A stretch of 64,000 bases of DNA from Pomacea canaliculata (GCF_003073045.1 NC_037592.1:13110007-13174006); one strand, 5' to 3'; shown: positions 1 through 12,593, counted from the first letter of the stretch. The notes: generated from the sequence alone by a model not told the origin. Numbers and translations: made by a program.

Positions 1-21
1 CTGTCGACAGACACGGCTGAC

Positions 22-1742
22 ATGCAGCAGATCCCATCAGATGAAGAAGTTTGTGTGGCATCACTGGCTGACCGAGACTCAGTCGTGGCGATAGACGATG
101 ACGTGTACAGCGGCCTGGATTATCTCCCTGCCACCTACCCGTCTCTTGTGGAAGGACCTGGCGTTCGTGGCTACCTTTACAAAAAAGGAGGCAGAATTGT
201 AGGATTAATTGGATAGATATATGTATCTCTCACATAGTTTAAATACATTTCTACATAAGTATTTGTTTCTTTAAGCCGAAATATTTTTTACAAATCAGAT
301 GCTCCAAATGTATCTACTGTTTTTTTTTTTTTCAAGTACCGTCGAATGTAAGGTATGACACTTTCAAGGTCTTAAAGAGGCAATTCTTTGCGAGGTACTT
401 TAAGGTCTACAAATTTGATTCTTACTTGTATACTGTTTACTTTTGTTATTTAAAAAATAATGTAATTAAATCGTAACAGAATTTTGAATATTTTAGTTAT
501 CGTATGTTAATAACGCAAATCAAATGCAGCTTGTAGTCAACTGTATCGATTGTATCTAAACACCTTTGATCCAGGTTGCATTTTTGAACACTCAGCTGAT
601 AGACGGAGGACGGACGGTGATACACAGTACAGCAAGAGTGGCGCCTGAATACAGAGAAAGCGGAGTCTTTGGGAGATTTCACAGACTAATTCGTAGCAAC
701 TACATCGGGACACCTAACATTTGCTACATTGCCTTAACGGTCACTGATATCACCATGACAGCGATTGGACAGAAGCTTCTAAGAACGTATCGACAGGTCA
801 CCGAGAAAGTATGTTACACCTTGATAATGTCACCATTTTTTTAATATTTCATAGAAGTAAAGTGTTTCTAATTGTCACAAAAATAACTACATACTTTTAA
901 CAAACAATTTTATTTCCTAATAACGTATTTGCTAAAATGCTATGAAATTTCTATTTAGACTTGTGATGTATAAAAAATAATTGGGATTTAGTACTTTTAG
1001 AAGAGATTAAATAAAGTTATAATATAGGTATGTTTTGAATGTTTATTGGGTAATGTAGACATATTTCCTAATTATGTTATCCTAATGTCTGTTTTAAAAG
1101 TGTTTGCAAATCAAAACTTAAACAGCATTAATTCTATTTCAGACAATCACAACTGTTGAGCTGACATCATTTAATTTTAATGTCAAGGTTGGATTAACTA
1201 CAACACTTTTTCCGGGATTAAGAACACTCTCTACTGACGATATGACATCTATCATGTCTTGTGAGGACGGCCGCCTTCACCATCTCTTCCCAGATGGAAG
1301 AATTATTCTAGACTGGCAGCCATACCGACTGATGGCAGCTAACGTGCCCCTCATCACCAACACCTGCACACACCGCGTCTTCCTGGCTACAGACGCCAAC
1401 AGTCCTCCCTTGGACACAGGCTTGCTGTCTGTCCCTACAGTCCTGTCTGCAGGAAGCTACTTCGCTTGCAGTAAAGGTACCCAGTACATCACTGATCTTT
1501 TTGGCGAGGGAAGTGAAGAAGAGCTGCGCGCGCATATCACGTGGCACCTGTTGCGATCAGCTGATGTAGCAAACGGAAATGTTGTCTTCAGCATCTTTCA
1601 CACCAGAGGGTTGGATGACATTATCGCAGATCTCGGCAAGACCTTTCCACTTAAAAAATTAAGTTTGTCCTACGAGAAACTGATCGTGTTAGAACAAGAT
1701 GTGTGTCAAAGGTCGAACGACCCCGTTAGCAGTCGCATGTGA
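22..1742 (+). CDS. HISAT/NAT16-like N-acetyltransferase, gene 1 of the array
   Basis: Three exons, 22-198, 575-808 and 1143-1742, all joined in phase 0 with gt/ag borders, give 336 residues (human NAT16 is about 370). Exons 1-2 form a GNAT fold. GLDYLP and the KKGG turn in exon 1 match the NAT16 N-terminus, and exon 2 carries the acetyl-CoA loop region RVAPEYRESGVFG. Exon 3 is the family-specific C-terminal domain, with LFPDGRIILDWQPYR and HITWHLLRSA as clear NAT16-type signatures. Vertebrate HISAT acetylates the alpha-amino group of histidine using acetyl-CoA; the substrate here is inferred only. This copy has RESG where its paralogues have RGSG, but the conserved Arg and second Gly of the loop remain. 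The ATG is 21 bases into the window, so its leader and promoter lie outside. A possible polyadenylation signal, AATAAA, is at 2693-2698. Confidence 0.85.
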
Positions 1743-3661
1743 ACAGCAGTCACCCTGTTGTCTAGTGAAGCACCAGGGAATCTCAATTGTTTGAATATTG
1801 TTGCTGTTTTTTAAATTGTAGGTGTCGTTATAGTACTGTTTTTTGTATTGCTTCTTACTTTTATTTTTAAGTGGAGGAGGTAAAATGATTTAACAACATT
1901 TAAAAGAATCTATTTAAAAGATTCTAAAATCATTTTAAAAGTTATGATTTTGGTGAAAGCTTCTATGATATTACAATCAGTATCGTTCAAACAAGATTTT
2001 ATGAATGTGCATCCATGAATTTTTTTTTTCTATTCATATTTAATATCCAAATCACTTTTATTTGGCATTTTTTACTATGGGTGTAACAAGCATTTTAGTC
2101 TCTAAATTAACAACTGAAATGCTGAAATATATTTGGTACACAGCTCAGATTTTAGAAAACTGCTGAAAGGACTGGTAACTGGTTGTCTGCATGTAGGTCT
2201 AAGAATAATAATAAATATTGCCAAATCGCTAAATTATACCTTTGGACACGAAAGCATTCACAAACGGTGATGTGACACATGTTGTATTCCTTATTGTTAT
2301 CATACATGTCGCTCTAGTAGAACAAGTCAAATCGGAGGTGAGGAATCCCATGATTTGTACTTTAATTAATGTATAATAATATTGCTGCATTAGCAAAATA
2401 CCTCATTAACTATAACTAGACGGTTTATTTTATTGTTTTACCAGAAAACATAACAGAGATGTAACTTTTCAATGTTTTCTATTATTTAGCTAGATTATTT
2501 GTATGTGTAGGAAACTTCTGGCAGTCTGTTTGAATATACATCAAAACAACTAGTTTATATAAAGATCTTACAGATATTTACTTGATGCTCATTACTTTTA
2601 GTTTGTTTGGCTTTTTATTTCTTTATTGTTCTATGAAGGTATCATGTCACTATGCCTTTAGTAATTATGCTTAACTAGATTATTTTAAGATAAATAAAAA
2701 CAGAATAACATCTCTATCTCTAGTATTTATAAAGCAGCTTTGAAACTTTTTATTCATGTGGACATGGTGTATGTCTGCCTGTGTGTGTGTGCATTTATAA
2801 GAACAAATACACAGTACAAAGACTAACAGATAGTCACCCTTCCAAACTCTATTTTTCTGTTCGTTTTATTAATTTTATCAAGTTTTATAAATATTCGTGA
2901 AATCGTGACGTGAGTACCCTTTACTGGACACTGATGAAAAAGTCACATAAACGATGGTATCAAGCTTGTAAAGGAGATCTCTAGTTTACTTAAGATTTAT
3001 TAATTTTTTTTTAAAGATTAATACACAAACAGGTATGTTCTTTAATTTATTCAGGGATTAGTTCCAGCGAATCGCGATTTTTTTCACTAAAGAGCACAGT
3101 TGCAAGCGAGCGCGCGCACGCACACAGAAGTGGTAAAAGATCGGAAGTCGACAAAAACCTTGAAAAGCAAACAACAGAAATCATCCTGGACATAATTTAG
3201 TGGCCGGAGCATCCATCACCTAATACTGAACAGGAGTTGTCTCCCTTTAGAATACAAAACAAAGTAAAACAACAACATGAAACATCATCAGAGGACACAG
3301 GCTCTCGTACTGAAGGAGGCTTAACACATCAATCTTTACAGCCGGCGCTTGACCTCACAGAGTTCATGTAATGTCGATGACTATATTAAACCAAATAGTT
3401 AAGTCCATTTCGACGATTGCTAACAGACTTAGTTATTAGCTGAGTCTTGGCATCTCAGATGTTACGAGTGTGTCGACTGCTATACAGGGCATGACACCTC
3501 TACACTTCTCACCTAGTCAGTATATTTGTAGGATTCTTTATGTCTAAAATAAATAAATGAATAAAAGAATAAATGGGATTTGGAGTGTATTACATTCGTA
3601 TTAAACTTGAATGAGACAATCATTAATATGTCACTAAAGTTGTGAAATGAAGTCACACTAA
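1743..3661. other. 3' flank of acetyltransferase gene 1
   Basis: AT-rich non-coding DNA that recurs downstream of the genes at 31650, 39968 and 61363, so it travels with the gene as part of the repeat unit. It probably includes the 3' UTR (AATAAA at 2693-2698). A short TG run lies near 2780. I see no other gene. Confidence 0.5.
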
Positions 3662-3856
3662 ATGATACTTAACACAGTTGTGTTGGTTGTGTTCATCTTG
3701 TCAGAGTTTAGGAAAACAATTCTCTCTTCAGTACGACGACGATCGGTTGCCGATGTTTATAAAAATCGAAAAAATCCAGTGAAATCGACCCTTGTGTCCT
3801 TCCGCCGAGTAATCGAGATAGCTTCCCGAGATGATCAAGCAGACGAACCTGCGTGT

Positions 3857-3940
3857 GACGTAAGTCAGAGACGGACAGCAAGTGTCGGTGATCATTGTGA
3901 CGTCAGTCAGAGACGGACAGCAAGTGTCGGTGATCATTGT
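3857..3940. repeat. 42-bp minisatellite, two units, with CRE-like sites
   Basis: Two 42-bp units at 3857-3898 and 3899-3940. The second contains the cAMP-response-element palindrome TGACGTCA; the first has TGACGTAA. The partner block holds six units (35496-35747), so copy number changed after the duplication. Confidence 0.85.
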
Positions 3941-4007
3941 TAGGGTTTGAACTCGTGCTCGGTGGTGTCTCGTGAGTTAAGTTAGGTTTTAAAGTGAACT
4001 TTTCAAA

Positions 4008-4414
4008 CCATTTCGGACAGCCGTGTCGCGGGCCACTTCACCGCAAAAATACAAAAAAGAAAAAAAATAGAGCAGATACCATTTTTTTTATTAGAAACAA
4101 GTTGTACTTACCAGTAATTATGTAGCAATTAGTGGGATATTTGAAGTTGTTTTCCCGAAACCAACTTCTGAATGTCCGGCCTCATCGTAGAGACACCAAG
4201 TCGGAGCACTGAATCGAAATGTTCGCCCATTGAAAAAAAGATTGGGAAACGCCCTACGTGGGGATAAATACTTCTTCTTCCCTTTTTTCAGTTTTTTTAT
4301 TATTATTATTACTAACATGCCGATTTCCTGCACTGTGGGCAGAAGTTTCGCGGGCCGGATGGCACCGCGTCGCGGGCCGGATATGGCCCGCGGGCCGTAG
4401 GTTGGGCATCCCTG
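4008..4414. mobile_element. hAT-type MITE, 5' end deleted (copy 1)
   Basis: Non-autonomous element whose right end (reverse complement CAGGGATGCCCAACC) and downstream target-site copy GTCTAAGC (4415-4422) are intact. The left end is missing because of a deletion that joins flank directly to the element interior. The complete partner is at 35917-36370. There is no transposase coding. Confidence 0.75.
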
Positions 4415-4422
4415 GTCTAAGC

Positions 4423-5404
4423 AAACGAAAGAGTCTCGTATAATTTCTCTTATTAAACACAACATGCTACAAAACCTTCAACTTTTTCCATATTAACAGA
4501 CGCGAAAATAGACGAGATTCAAATGGAACATAGAAACTTTAAAGTTTTTTTTTAATAAATTGGATATTGTGTCTTTTAGTTTTCTAGAAATGTATAAACA
4601 CATTTCTTTTTCCGTAACTACACGGTTTTTCATGACTAAATATGTTTAAAATCACTGGTAAGGTGTCAATCTCTTCATGTTCTATGCTTCATGTGAAATG
4701 GCAAATACGAAGATGGCAGGAAACAAGTGGTGTACTCTGCGATGGTGTTGAACCCACTCGACCAGAGTACAGTGCTACAATTGTGACCGACAAGAATTTG
4801 TCTTAGTGTGTCACCCAGAAGTCAATACAACACACTTGTTTTGTCATCGTCCATTCAGCTAACAGTGCATTCACTCATAAATCTCACATGTGATGTGCAG
4901 TGCGTTTCACTTAAACATCTTTAACAAAGTGCATCGCTATACACTTGCCTACTACGAAAAGGCTTGGATTAATTGACGATAACTCCACAAAACAATGTTC
5001 AGTTGGATTTTTCTTGCCTGGAATACTGGTGTGGAAGATATAGTTTATAATGAATCTGTAAGCCTCAAAGTAAAATACTATTTCTCGGAATGTGCGTTAA
5101 TATTCACGTCCGTTCTCGAGAAACACACGTACAAACAACACTGAAAGACGTCAACAACATGGACATCAAGAAGGTAAGTGGAAAATGTTTACTTTGTGAA
5201 GCCCTTAACAAATAGAAGATGGGTTAATTGGTGTTTTCTGTCGAGCCAGGGACGACAGCCAAGTCACGACAAAGCAGCCTGCCGCAACATGCAAAGAAAG
5301 AAAGAGCGCCCGGAATGAGATATGAACTCCGGAGAGACATCAGTTGATGGGGTAGAGAGAACATTCTAGTTAGTTATATGGGGATGTCGTGATGCTGACC
5401 TGTA
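4423..5404. other. Non-coding stretch with an old SINE fragment
   Basis: Duplicated at 36379-37381. About 5235-5335 resembles, in reverse orientation, the B-box half of the tRNA-derived SINE seen complete at 45307-45479 (GAACTCCGG next to an AAAGAAAG tract). No gene recognised. Confidence 0.35.
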
Positions 5405-5911
5405 CAGTGTTCCTTCGCTACTTCACGGTTCATCTATCGCGGATTCACTACTTCACGGTTTGTTTGGTTAGTTTTTTTTGAGTGAAGTATATTTCCGCTC
5501 TAGGAATTATCGTTCTACAAAATACCATAGATACTTCAACAGGAAAAAGACTAAAAATTTAGCTATATTTGTATTTCTATTAAAATACCATGCTTATTTT
5601 GTAGAAAGAAAGAAATAATTGTGTAACAGAAATCCATTGCTATGCGTAAGCGACGAGCCATGATTGGTATCTCCCATCTCGCAGCCAGTTCGCATCAGTG
5701 TTTTGAGTTTCTCTGAGTACAGTTATAATTTTTTTTTATAATAATTTGTTATCGTACTGTATTAATACCATGATTAATATATTACTTTACACTCACATGA
5801 TATTGTTTTACATGTGTATATTATTATTGCATGTATGTCCCTATTTCGCAGAAATTCGTTTATCGCGGCTGGTCTTGGAACCTATCCCCCGCGATAAACG
5901 AGGGAACACTG
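5405..5911. mobile_element. Tigger/pogo-like MITE (copy 1)
   Basis: About 507 bp, flanked by TA at 5403-5404 and 5912-5913, with terminal inverted repeats beginning CAGTGTTCC and rich in CGCGG-like blocks typical of the pogo/Tigger group. No transposase frame. The small frame running into the right end is the inverted repeat being read, not a gene. Confidence 0.75.
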
Positions 5912-6239
5912 TATTTTGCATGGTTTGTCAACATGAATCTTGGCAACGAAAGCTTAAAAAAATATTTCATGACAGGTGAAAACACGTAACATTCAGTGTT
6001 CATGCTGTATGATACAGCTTCCCTAAAAAGACAGCTTGTAAAAGAAAAAATAAAATAACCACACAGGAATTAACTTAACACTAAAATCAATCCTAGTAAC
6101 AATATATGATTTTTTTAAAAAGCAGTTTAATGTTAGAATATTTAATGTATTCGACATTTCTGTTTTGAAGTACAACAGGCTGCTCACATCATTAATTTAA
6201 TACAAAGTGTGCACTTAATCAGTGGTATACATGTCTTAG

Positions 6240-6725
6240 CAGAGGCGGCGTTAGGAACCGTTAAGAACACGCGGGGCCTGGGGCCGACCATCTGCGTGGG
6301 GCCAGGGTAATGGACTACTTGTATCAACATCCCTATTGATATGATGCCGGAAGCACTGATTTATATACAGTTAGAGAGGCTGGACCAATTTCGCGAAATA
6401 ACGCACGAATTTAGTGTTTTAATTGTTCCTAACCTTTCCCACCGTTTGTGACAGTAGCGGTTTTTTCTTAAAGCGAAATAATATGGTGACGATGACTTAA
6501 TAAACTGCTTGTTATTATTGTCGGGTTTAAAGTTAAGACATGGATTCAATAATTTGCTTAATTAAAACTTAGAAGTGTTTTCTGAACGTCAATTTTTTGG
6601 TCACAACTTGTTTGACACAGCTAGCAATAAGTCATAAAGATGACCTCGGGGCTGAAGCGCGGGGCCCCTTCGAGAGCGGGGCCTGGGGCGACCGCCCCAT
6701 TTGCCACCCCCTAACGCCGCCGCAC
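6240..6725. mobile_element. hAT-type MITE with GGCGGCG ends (copy 1)
   Basis: Starts CAGAGGCGGCGTTAGG and ends with its inverted counterpart. It is flanked by TGTCTTAG (6232-6239) and the one-base variant AGTCTTAG (6726-6733), an 8-bp hAT-style target duplication. The GC-rich terminal blocks contrast with the AT-rich flanks. No coding sequence. Confidence 0.75.
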
Positions 6726-7956
6726 AGTCTTAGAACTAGGACAAAAGCAACACAACACAAGCAAAGTACAAAGTTTAGTAAACACAGCAATAAAGAGACA
6801 CGGAAATAGAAACACTATTCTGTGGAAGGACAATTTTGGCTAGAAGCCATGATTGAGCAATGACAATAAGAAACCAAATTAATTGCAGGTTCCTGTCACT
6901 AACACATGTGACAGTGCATGGGATGCTCCGGTGCTTTGGAGGTTACTGAGTATCACGGTTAATTAGTTATTTATCCATTAACTGGTACAAGTCGCTGGGG
7001 GAAGCACATGGACAAACGCGGCAGCCGTTAACAATTGTTTTCCATTGTCTCAGTTCTATAGTTAATGAGATAGGAGTTTGAAAATTGATCATTTTTCTTT
7101 CTTTTTTTTTTTTTTAAAGTAAAACTGATATATTGATACACAAAGACAGTGGTTTTCTGGCTGTAGCCGCTCCTTTTATACTAGTAAGGCCCTACATCTG
7201 TATAAGTTTATATTCGTGTGTGTGTGTGGATCTTTATTCACTGTATTGGTATGACAAAAAAGTTTTGTCATGTGTTGTAATGCGAAATAAATTGGTCAGA
7301 GCATGATGCATTACAGAAGGATAAATAAGGTACGATGAGAAATTAAGACAACAGAAACATAGACAGGATACCAAGTAAAAACAGAGGGTATCGTGATTTA
7401 TGCAACAAGGAAAGAGGCAAGCAGGGAGTAGCATGAAGCGGAAAAGGGGGAAGAGTGTAGAAAGGACTAACACTGAGGACTGTAAGTGTAGGGTAATACC
7501 GGAAGACCTTTGCCTATTTTTATAGCACTTTAAAGGGTTAGTAGTGGGTAGGTTGGGCTGGCAAATAGAAAAGGGAGGGAGTTCCATTGTTTCGCTAAAC
7601 AGTACTAACGTTGACCATACGTTGTTATTCTGGTGACAGGATATGATTGGAATAAAAGTGTAGTTGTCTGAATGAGATAGGAGAAATTTCTTCAGTCTTT
7701 ATGACGTGTAATAGAACAGACTATTAAATAAAAGTTTATGTATTTTTCAGCACAACGCAACAGCAGTATCTGGAATGTAATTGACTGTACTTGTGTATAA
7801 TTAATAATTTACAAGATTTTGGTGTGAAAACGATCGGCTGACTAAGGTATCGCGGTTGTCTTAATCTTTGTACAGGTAGCCAATTAAGAGGTAGAGCAGA
7901 ACTGAAGTTTTTCACCCGACACTCGAGAACATTCCCTATCAGCGCTGACAGAGACC
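6726..7956. other. Flank and 5' leader of the broken gene at 7957
   Basis: Matches 38719-39967, the region upstream of the acetyltransferase gene at 39968, with increasing single-base losses after about 7150. Contains a poly-T run and a TG run. The pyrimidine-rich TTGTACAG acceptor that precedes the leader exon in the paralogues is still recognisable near 7870. Confidence 0.45.
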
Positions 7957-8277
7957 ATGGAGCAGATCCATCAGATGAAGAAGTTTGTGTGGCATCGCTG
8001 ATGACGAGACTCGTCGTGGCTAGCATGACGTGTACTGGGCTGGATTATATCTGCCACTACGTCTCTTGTGAGGATGGCGTTCGTGGCTACCTTTTACATA
8101 AGGGGGGCAAAACTGTAAATTAATTATATACTATTTTTGACAAAGTATTAGATTACTTTCTATAAGAATTATTATTCGTGTGCTTTTCGCCAAATATTTT
8201 TTCACTTATCAGTATGCTCAATGATATCTAATGTTTATTATTGTTTCAGTACGGTAGAATGTAAGGTCCGGCAACGT
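7957..8277 (+). pseudogene. HISAT/NAT16-like exon 1, frame-broken at the assembly gap
   Basis: Begins ATGGAGCAG like its partner at 39968, but the reading frame is broken repeatedly by one- and two-base losses over about 160 bp. The start of intron 1 follows, and then the sequence ends in Ns. Most losses fall in short homopolymers and repeated dinucleotides, which suggests consensus errors at a contig edge rather than biological decay. Exons 2 and 3 would lie in the gap. Whether the real locus is intact cannot be told from here. Confidence 0.7.
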
Positions 8278-8377
8278 NNNNNNNNNNNNNNNNNNNNNNN
8301 NNNNNNNNNNNNNNNNNNNNNNNNNNNNNNNNNNNNNNNNNNNNNNNNNNNNNNNNNNNNNNNNNNNNNNNNNNNNN
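8278..8377. other. Assembly gap of 100 Ns
   Basis: Exactly 100 unknown bases, the conventional placeholder for a gap of unknown size. The sequence after it is unrelated to the duplication block, so a contig join of uncertain distance must be assumed. Confidence 0.99.
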
Positions 8378-11300
8378 ATACCCTGGACGGTTAATGCCCG
8401 ATTGGTCTTAATATTGGAACTATGGCAACTTTAGCAGAGACAACTTAAGCTTGATCCCCAGAAGTATTTACAGAGAGCCGTTAACTAAGCTACTAGATAT
8501 ACCTCAAGAGAGATTCCAATTACTAGCGTACCCTTCAAATAACAAACCCACATAAAACACTTACACCACTACGTTAACAACTTTTTACTTGTGACTCTTC
8601 CAGTATTTTAGACAATTTTTATACTTACTACCTCGTCAGCATTACCATCTTCTTCCGTCACCAGCAAGCTGAGTGTTGCACAAGTAGACTGGCTTATCAC
8701 GTGGATCACCTAAAGTATATTGGATGACATTTGGATAATGTCAAAAATATAGTAACTTTCTTTGGAAAAAATTAAAATATATAATGAAAATTTAGTATTG
8801 AATGTGCTAAGCTGGCTAGTTTTGGGTCTTTGGTGTTGCACCGATTGCCGGTCATGCCGTGGTTTTAAATATCAGTTCCTTCTATTTGCTTGAGAACGCC
8901 TCAGTGAGCTAACGAGTCATACTATTACAGAAAACATTGGCTGCTCTGCCTCTCTTGACTATACTACAGATTGACAGCAAACGACGGATTTTCAAAGTGA
9001 TGTCTCCTATTACTACAGACAGAAGACTATATTTTTGTTGCGCCGCTGACAATAGTTGATTAAAGGTTTAAAACTCAGAAAACAAGAGAAATGATTTCCA
9101 GAAAAGAAGACTGATTTTGAAGTACTTATTAAAAGGAAAGGTGGTAAATGTGTACAATTACAAATATTTAAGGTAAACTATCGCTATGAACTCAACCGGA
9201 AAGATCTATTGATAGCCTTTTCAAAGAAAATGTAGAGTCGCCTTAAAGCTGAGATTTTGCAACGTGCGCCGTAACTCCTTTTCTACACCATTCTAGACAA
9301 CTATTTACGCTTCGTAATATGCAGCACCTGACTTCGGCCTAGTGTGTTGGGATGGAGCATAGCCAACATGAGTGGTGATTGGAAAGTGAAGAATTAAAGT
9401 ATCCATGAATATATCACAAGCTTTTGTACCACAAACTTGAGTACAAAATTGGCTGACAACTCTCATCCACTGCGACAGGAATTGAACAACAGGATGCATA
9501 CACAGAAATGTGTTGAGTTCCCAGAGCAGGAACCTCGCGATATCTCACTATTTTATTCCGGGGTAATCCACGTATTATCATGGTAGCACACGTCTTTGAC
9601 TGAAGCTTCTCATGCATCTAGCACCCGTTCTCTTCAATACAGTGTTATTGATTTATATTCGCATGGCAGATTTCCTGAATTTCCGAAGAAGACGGTAAAG
9701 ATGTTTATATATTTGTTATTATTATTGTATTATGTGAACGTGAGCCTTATGTTGTTTTTATGGCACTAGGTATGACCTTTTAAGCCTTTGCACTGATGAT
9801 AATGAGTCGGTACCAGATTCACGGATGCAAAATCTGCAAAGTCTAGTAATTGTAAGGATAGCAGTTATTAATTACCTATACCTAGTCAGTGTAATTAACG
9901 TTTAAAGCAAGGCTACTTACTTTGCTGGTCCTGTTCCTGCAGTCACCTCCACCGACCTTCGCGTATCCAAATAAAGCCAAACAGTTTTCTCTATCAGGTC
10001 ACAGTGCTAGCCAAGCTCTCACAATCACCACGCACCCAGGCACAATTTATTGCTCATAAGCTGGAGGTTGAATGTAGAAGAAGACGGGTTTTTACCAATC
10101 TTTCTTATACTTATGATTGAGGGAGTGGGTAAAATTGTTTGAGCTGCAAAATGCATTATCGGTTTTTATTTACATTGTGTCGACAACATATACAAGGACT
10201 TTGAATATTCTTTTTTTAACCATTGTTTATCTAAACATATATATAAATTGAATATGTTTTTCAACGTTTCCAAGATTACCCAATATTTCACAGTACTGTT
10301 AAAAAATACAAATTTTGATCTACTGGTCATCACAACAACAAAAGTAGTTTTTTGAAAAGCTTTCATCTGTATTGAATGGACGTATTTGGCCTCATAATAT
10401 TTGATGTTTGTTGGTCATAAACCAAAAACAAATGAGTTTTGTGTTTCTTGTCCCCACCCTTGGCAAGTCAGTGCTCTAGGCTACAAGTGAAATGCGAACA
10501 TCTAGAGAAAAATGTGAATTTACAGGCTAACCGCGAACTTTTATCGCGTGACTGATTTAATTTAACCTTATCAACACCTTCGCCCTCATACTGATATCTC
10601 ACTGAAACCGAAAAAAAAAAAAGACCCAGCAGTTTCTACTGTCGGGTGTTGTGTGTGTTTTAAATTCGACTACAAAATTTTTTTAAGGCAATAGAAAAAA
10701 AAGAATAAAGCGAATAAAGTATTTTGATTGGTTCTTTTTCCAAAAGATTTTTGGACTTGTCAGTGGACGGCTGCACGATATTTGGAGAAACCTCCAAGGA
10801 TAAAGTCGCTATGGAAATGAATCAATTGCTGTACTGAATACAATATTCGGCTTTTTTTTTTTAAATAAGTGGAATATAGGGCGTATTTGAACATGTGAAT
10901 CACAGCACTGCTAATTTTATTGTACATATTTCCTCAAAAACTTGTTTCCATAAACCCCTCCAGGGCCTCATGATGATAAAAACTGTGTCCTTAAAGATTA
11001 TCATACATCCACTGATAACTCAGTGCAGGTTTGAACTGACCGTAACAAGAACAACAACTAGTGATAAGAGTGCTCTAAAATCTTGTTACTCATTCCGAAA
11101 ATTGAATTGCCTTGTGTTGAAGAACAAATATTACGTATCTTTACACTTAGAAACTGCGTCGGATACAAATATTGGAGAATTTGAGAGATCGTGTGTAAAC
11201 ATGCTCCACAATTGACTGATAATGACATAGAGTGACTGTCTCTTACAGCGTAGACAGGGACTAAAAAATAGCTTTCATGCCAACACACGCTACGATACAC

Positions 11301-11643
11301 ACATACATACCCATGTAGGCATGATCCTGGTCTTTTTAGTATCTGTCAAAGACTTCAGTTCAGGCAGCCAATGCTTGGCCATTCCCAGGTATGTTCCGTG
11401 AATCTCAGGATTCTTGAAACGAATTAAAACGGGATCTTTTTTTTTTTTTATAAAAGCCGTTTTCTGCGTTTGTAGACCACTTACTTTTTTGAGATTTACT
11501 GAGTGTTTTTGCTTGTTTTGTTGTTTGTTTGTTTTGTTTTGTTTGTTTGTTTTCTTTGTTTTGTTTTGTTTTGTTTTGTTTTGTTTGTGAACGACGCGGG
11601 TGACTCATAAAACACTATTGTCTTGTTTCCTCATCAACTGCAG
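8378..11643. other. Non-coding stretch after the gap
   Basis: No convincing gene. Short open frames on both strands lack splice context or recognisable domains. A GTTTT/GTTT simple repeat occupies about 11514-11588. Confidence 0.4.
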
Positions 11644-11877
11644 AAAAGGATTTCGATTCTCTCTAAAACAGACAGTGACGATCTTTTTGCTTCTTCTCAT
11701 AGAGAAGAAACAGATAAGTTAATGAAATTATTTTATCATAATAGGCATTTTATCGATTGGTCAGTGTACCACTCTTGTACACCCAAAAAACCTGCAAATA
11801 CAACAATAGAGAACTTTATATTTGACCTTGGCTATGACTTAGTTGTCATGCGAGCTGTGAGACTGTTTCAGCTCTAA
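11644..11877 (+). CDS. Possible terminal exon of an unidentified gene
   Basis: A fair splice acceptor (TTTCCTCATCAACTGCAG) ends at 11643. An open frame of 77 residues follows to a TAA at 11875-11877. The composition is protein-like: a charged start, then an aromatic-rich stretch with HFIDWSVYHSC and a hydrophobic C-terminus VVMRAVRLFQL. I recognise no family. Earlier exons would have to lie in or before the assembly gap, or in the stretch after it. It could also be a chance open frame. Confidence 0.25.
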   Translation, partial: KRISILSKTDSDDLFASSHREETDKLMKLFYHNRHFIDWSVYHSCTPKKPANTTIENFIFDLGYDLVVMRAVRLFQL

Positions 11878-12218
11878 CGCGACGTGAAGACACCTTTATT
11901 AAGTTTCCACTCTCACCTGTATCTTACCTGCTGTGTTGGTGGACTTTTCACGTACGTGCAGCAGAACATCAAAATTAAGTGTTCTAATCTCATTTTGGGA
12001 CTATGGACTATGAGGTGTTCGTCCAAAACATACTGAGGAGAGATGTTTGATATTTTCTAGGGTTTCTGGTCAATTACTCTCCAGAAAATGCACGAATCCC
12101 GCCATCAGTGTTGGAGAGCACAAGTGTTCAAAGAATTTACCAACGCTGTTAGCCGCCTGACTAAACGCTGTGTGTGTCGTCTACCAACAAGCGAGTGAGA
12201 CTGAGCGAGAACTGGTGA

Positions 12219-12231
12219 TATAAAAACAGAC
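12219..12231 (+). promoter_or_regulatory. Possible TATA box
   Basis: GATATAAAAACAG lies about 100 bp before a small open frame at 12317-12448 and about 260 bp before the KH-like frame at 12486. It is a plausible core promoter for the KH-nuclease-helicase gene, but no other promoter element is visible. Confidence 0.2.
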
Positions 12232-12485
12232 TTAGAGGACAACAAGTGTTAGACAACAAGCAACAAGTGCTCTATCCGACACAAAGAGCTGTACTGGATA
12301 GTCTGGAGAAACAAACATGGAAAGAGGATTGAACTGTAATCCCGCTGGATTTTGCGGTGACATCGATGGAAACTACGAATTGGAGACGAGTGTATCAATC
12401 AAATCAAATCAAGATAGCGATAAGCATGAGGCTGGACGAGATAGCTGACCAATAAAAAACAAAAAACTAAACAATAAAAAAATAA

Positions 12486-12578
12486 ATGGCTGAAATTAAT
12501 ATTGAGCAGGACAGTGATGGGTTCTCTCTAACTGTCGATGTTCCAGTAAAATACTATCATTACAAAACAGACGACTTT
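12486..12578 (+). CDS. Possible first exon with KH-like half domain
   Basis: Starts ATGGCTGAAATT and reads an acidic leader, then FSLTVDVPVKYYHY, which resembles the first strand and start of the first helix of vigilin-type KH repeats. A candidate donor (GTGCAAG) follows codon TCG plus one base, close to the GXXG position where the KH exon at 16376 is also interrupted. Read without splicing, the frame stops at 12593. No matching second KH half was found before 16376. Placing it in the downstream gene is inference. Confidence 0.25.
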
Positions 12579-12593
12579 TCGGGTGCAAGATGA

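Larger units (their letters stand above)
1..8277 (+). repeat. Segmental duplication block, copy 1 (partner 31629-40310)
   Basis: Base 1 aligns with base 31629, and near-identity continues through the acetyltransferase gene, its 3' flank, a CRE-containing minisatellite, three DNA transposons and the start of a second acetyltransferase copy until the N gap. Differences are mostly single bases. The main exceptions are two instead of six minisatellite units, and a deletion at about 4007 that removes roughly 115 bp of flank plus the 5' end of a hAT element. From about 7150 to the gap this copy also loses many single bases in short homopolymers. That pattern fits unpolished consensus at a contig end. 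It could be a true recent duplication or an uncollapsed haplotype. Confidence 0.85.

Noticed and set aside
1308-1547. Antisense open frame across exon 3, also open in most other gene copies (for example 32936-33175, 41099-41476, 56302-56685, 62264-62584)
   Set aside because: It stays open because the sense codons are conserved; changes follow sense-codon constraint and there is no start or splice context.
5746-5979. 77-codon frame repeated at 37736-37969
   Set aside because: It runs through the terminal repeat of a Tigger-like MITE and owes its conservation to the block duplication.
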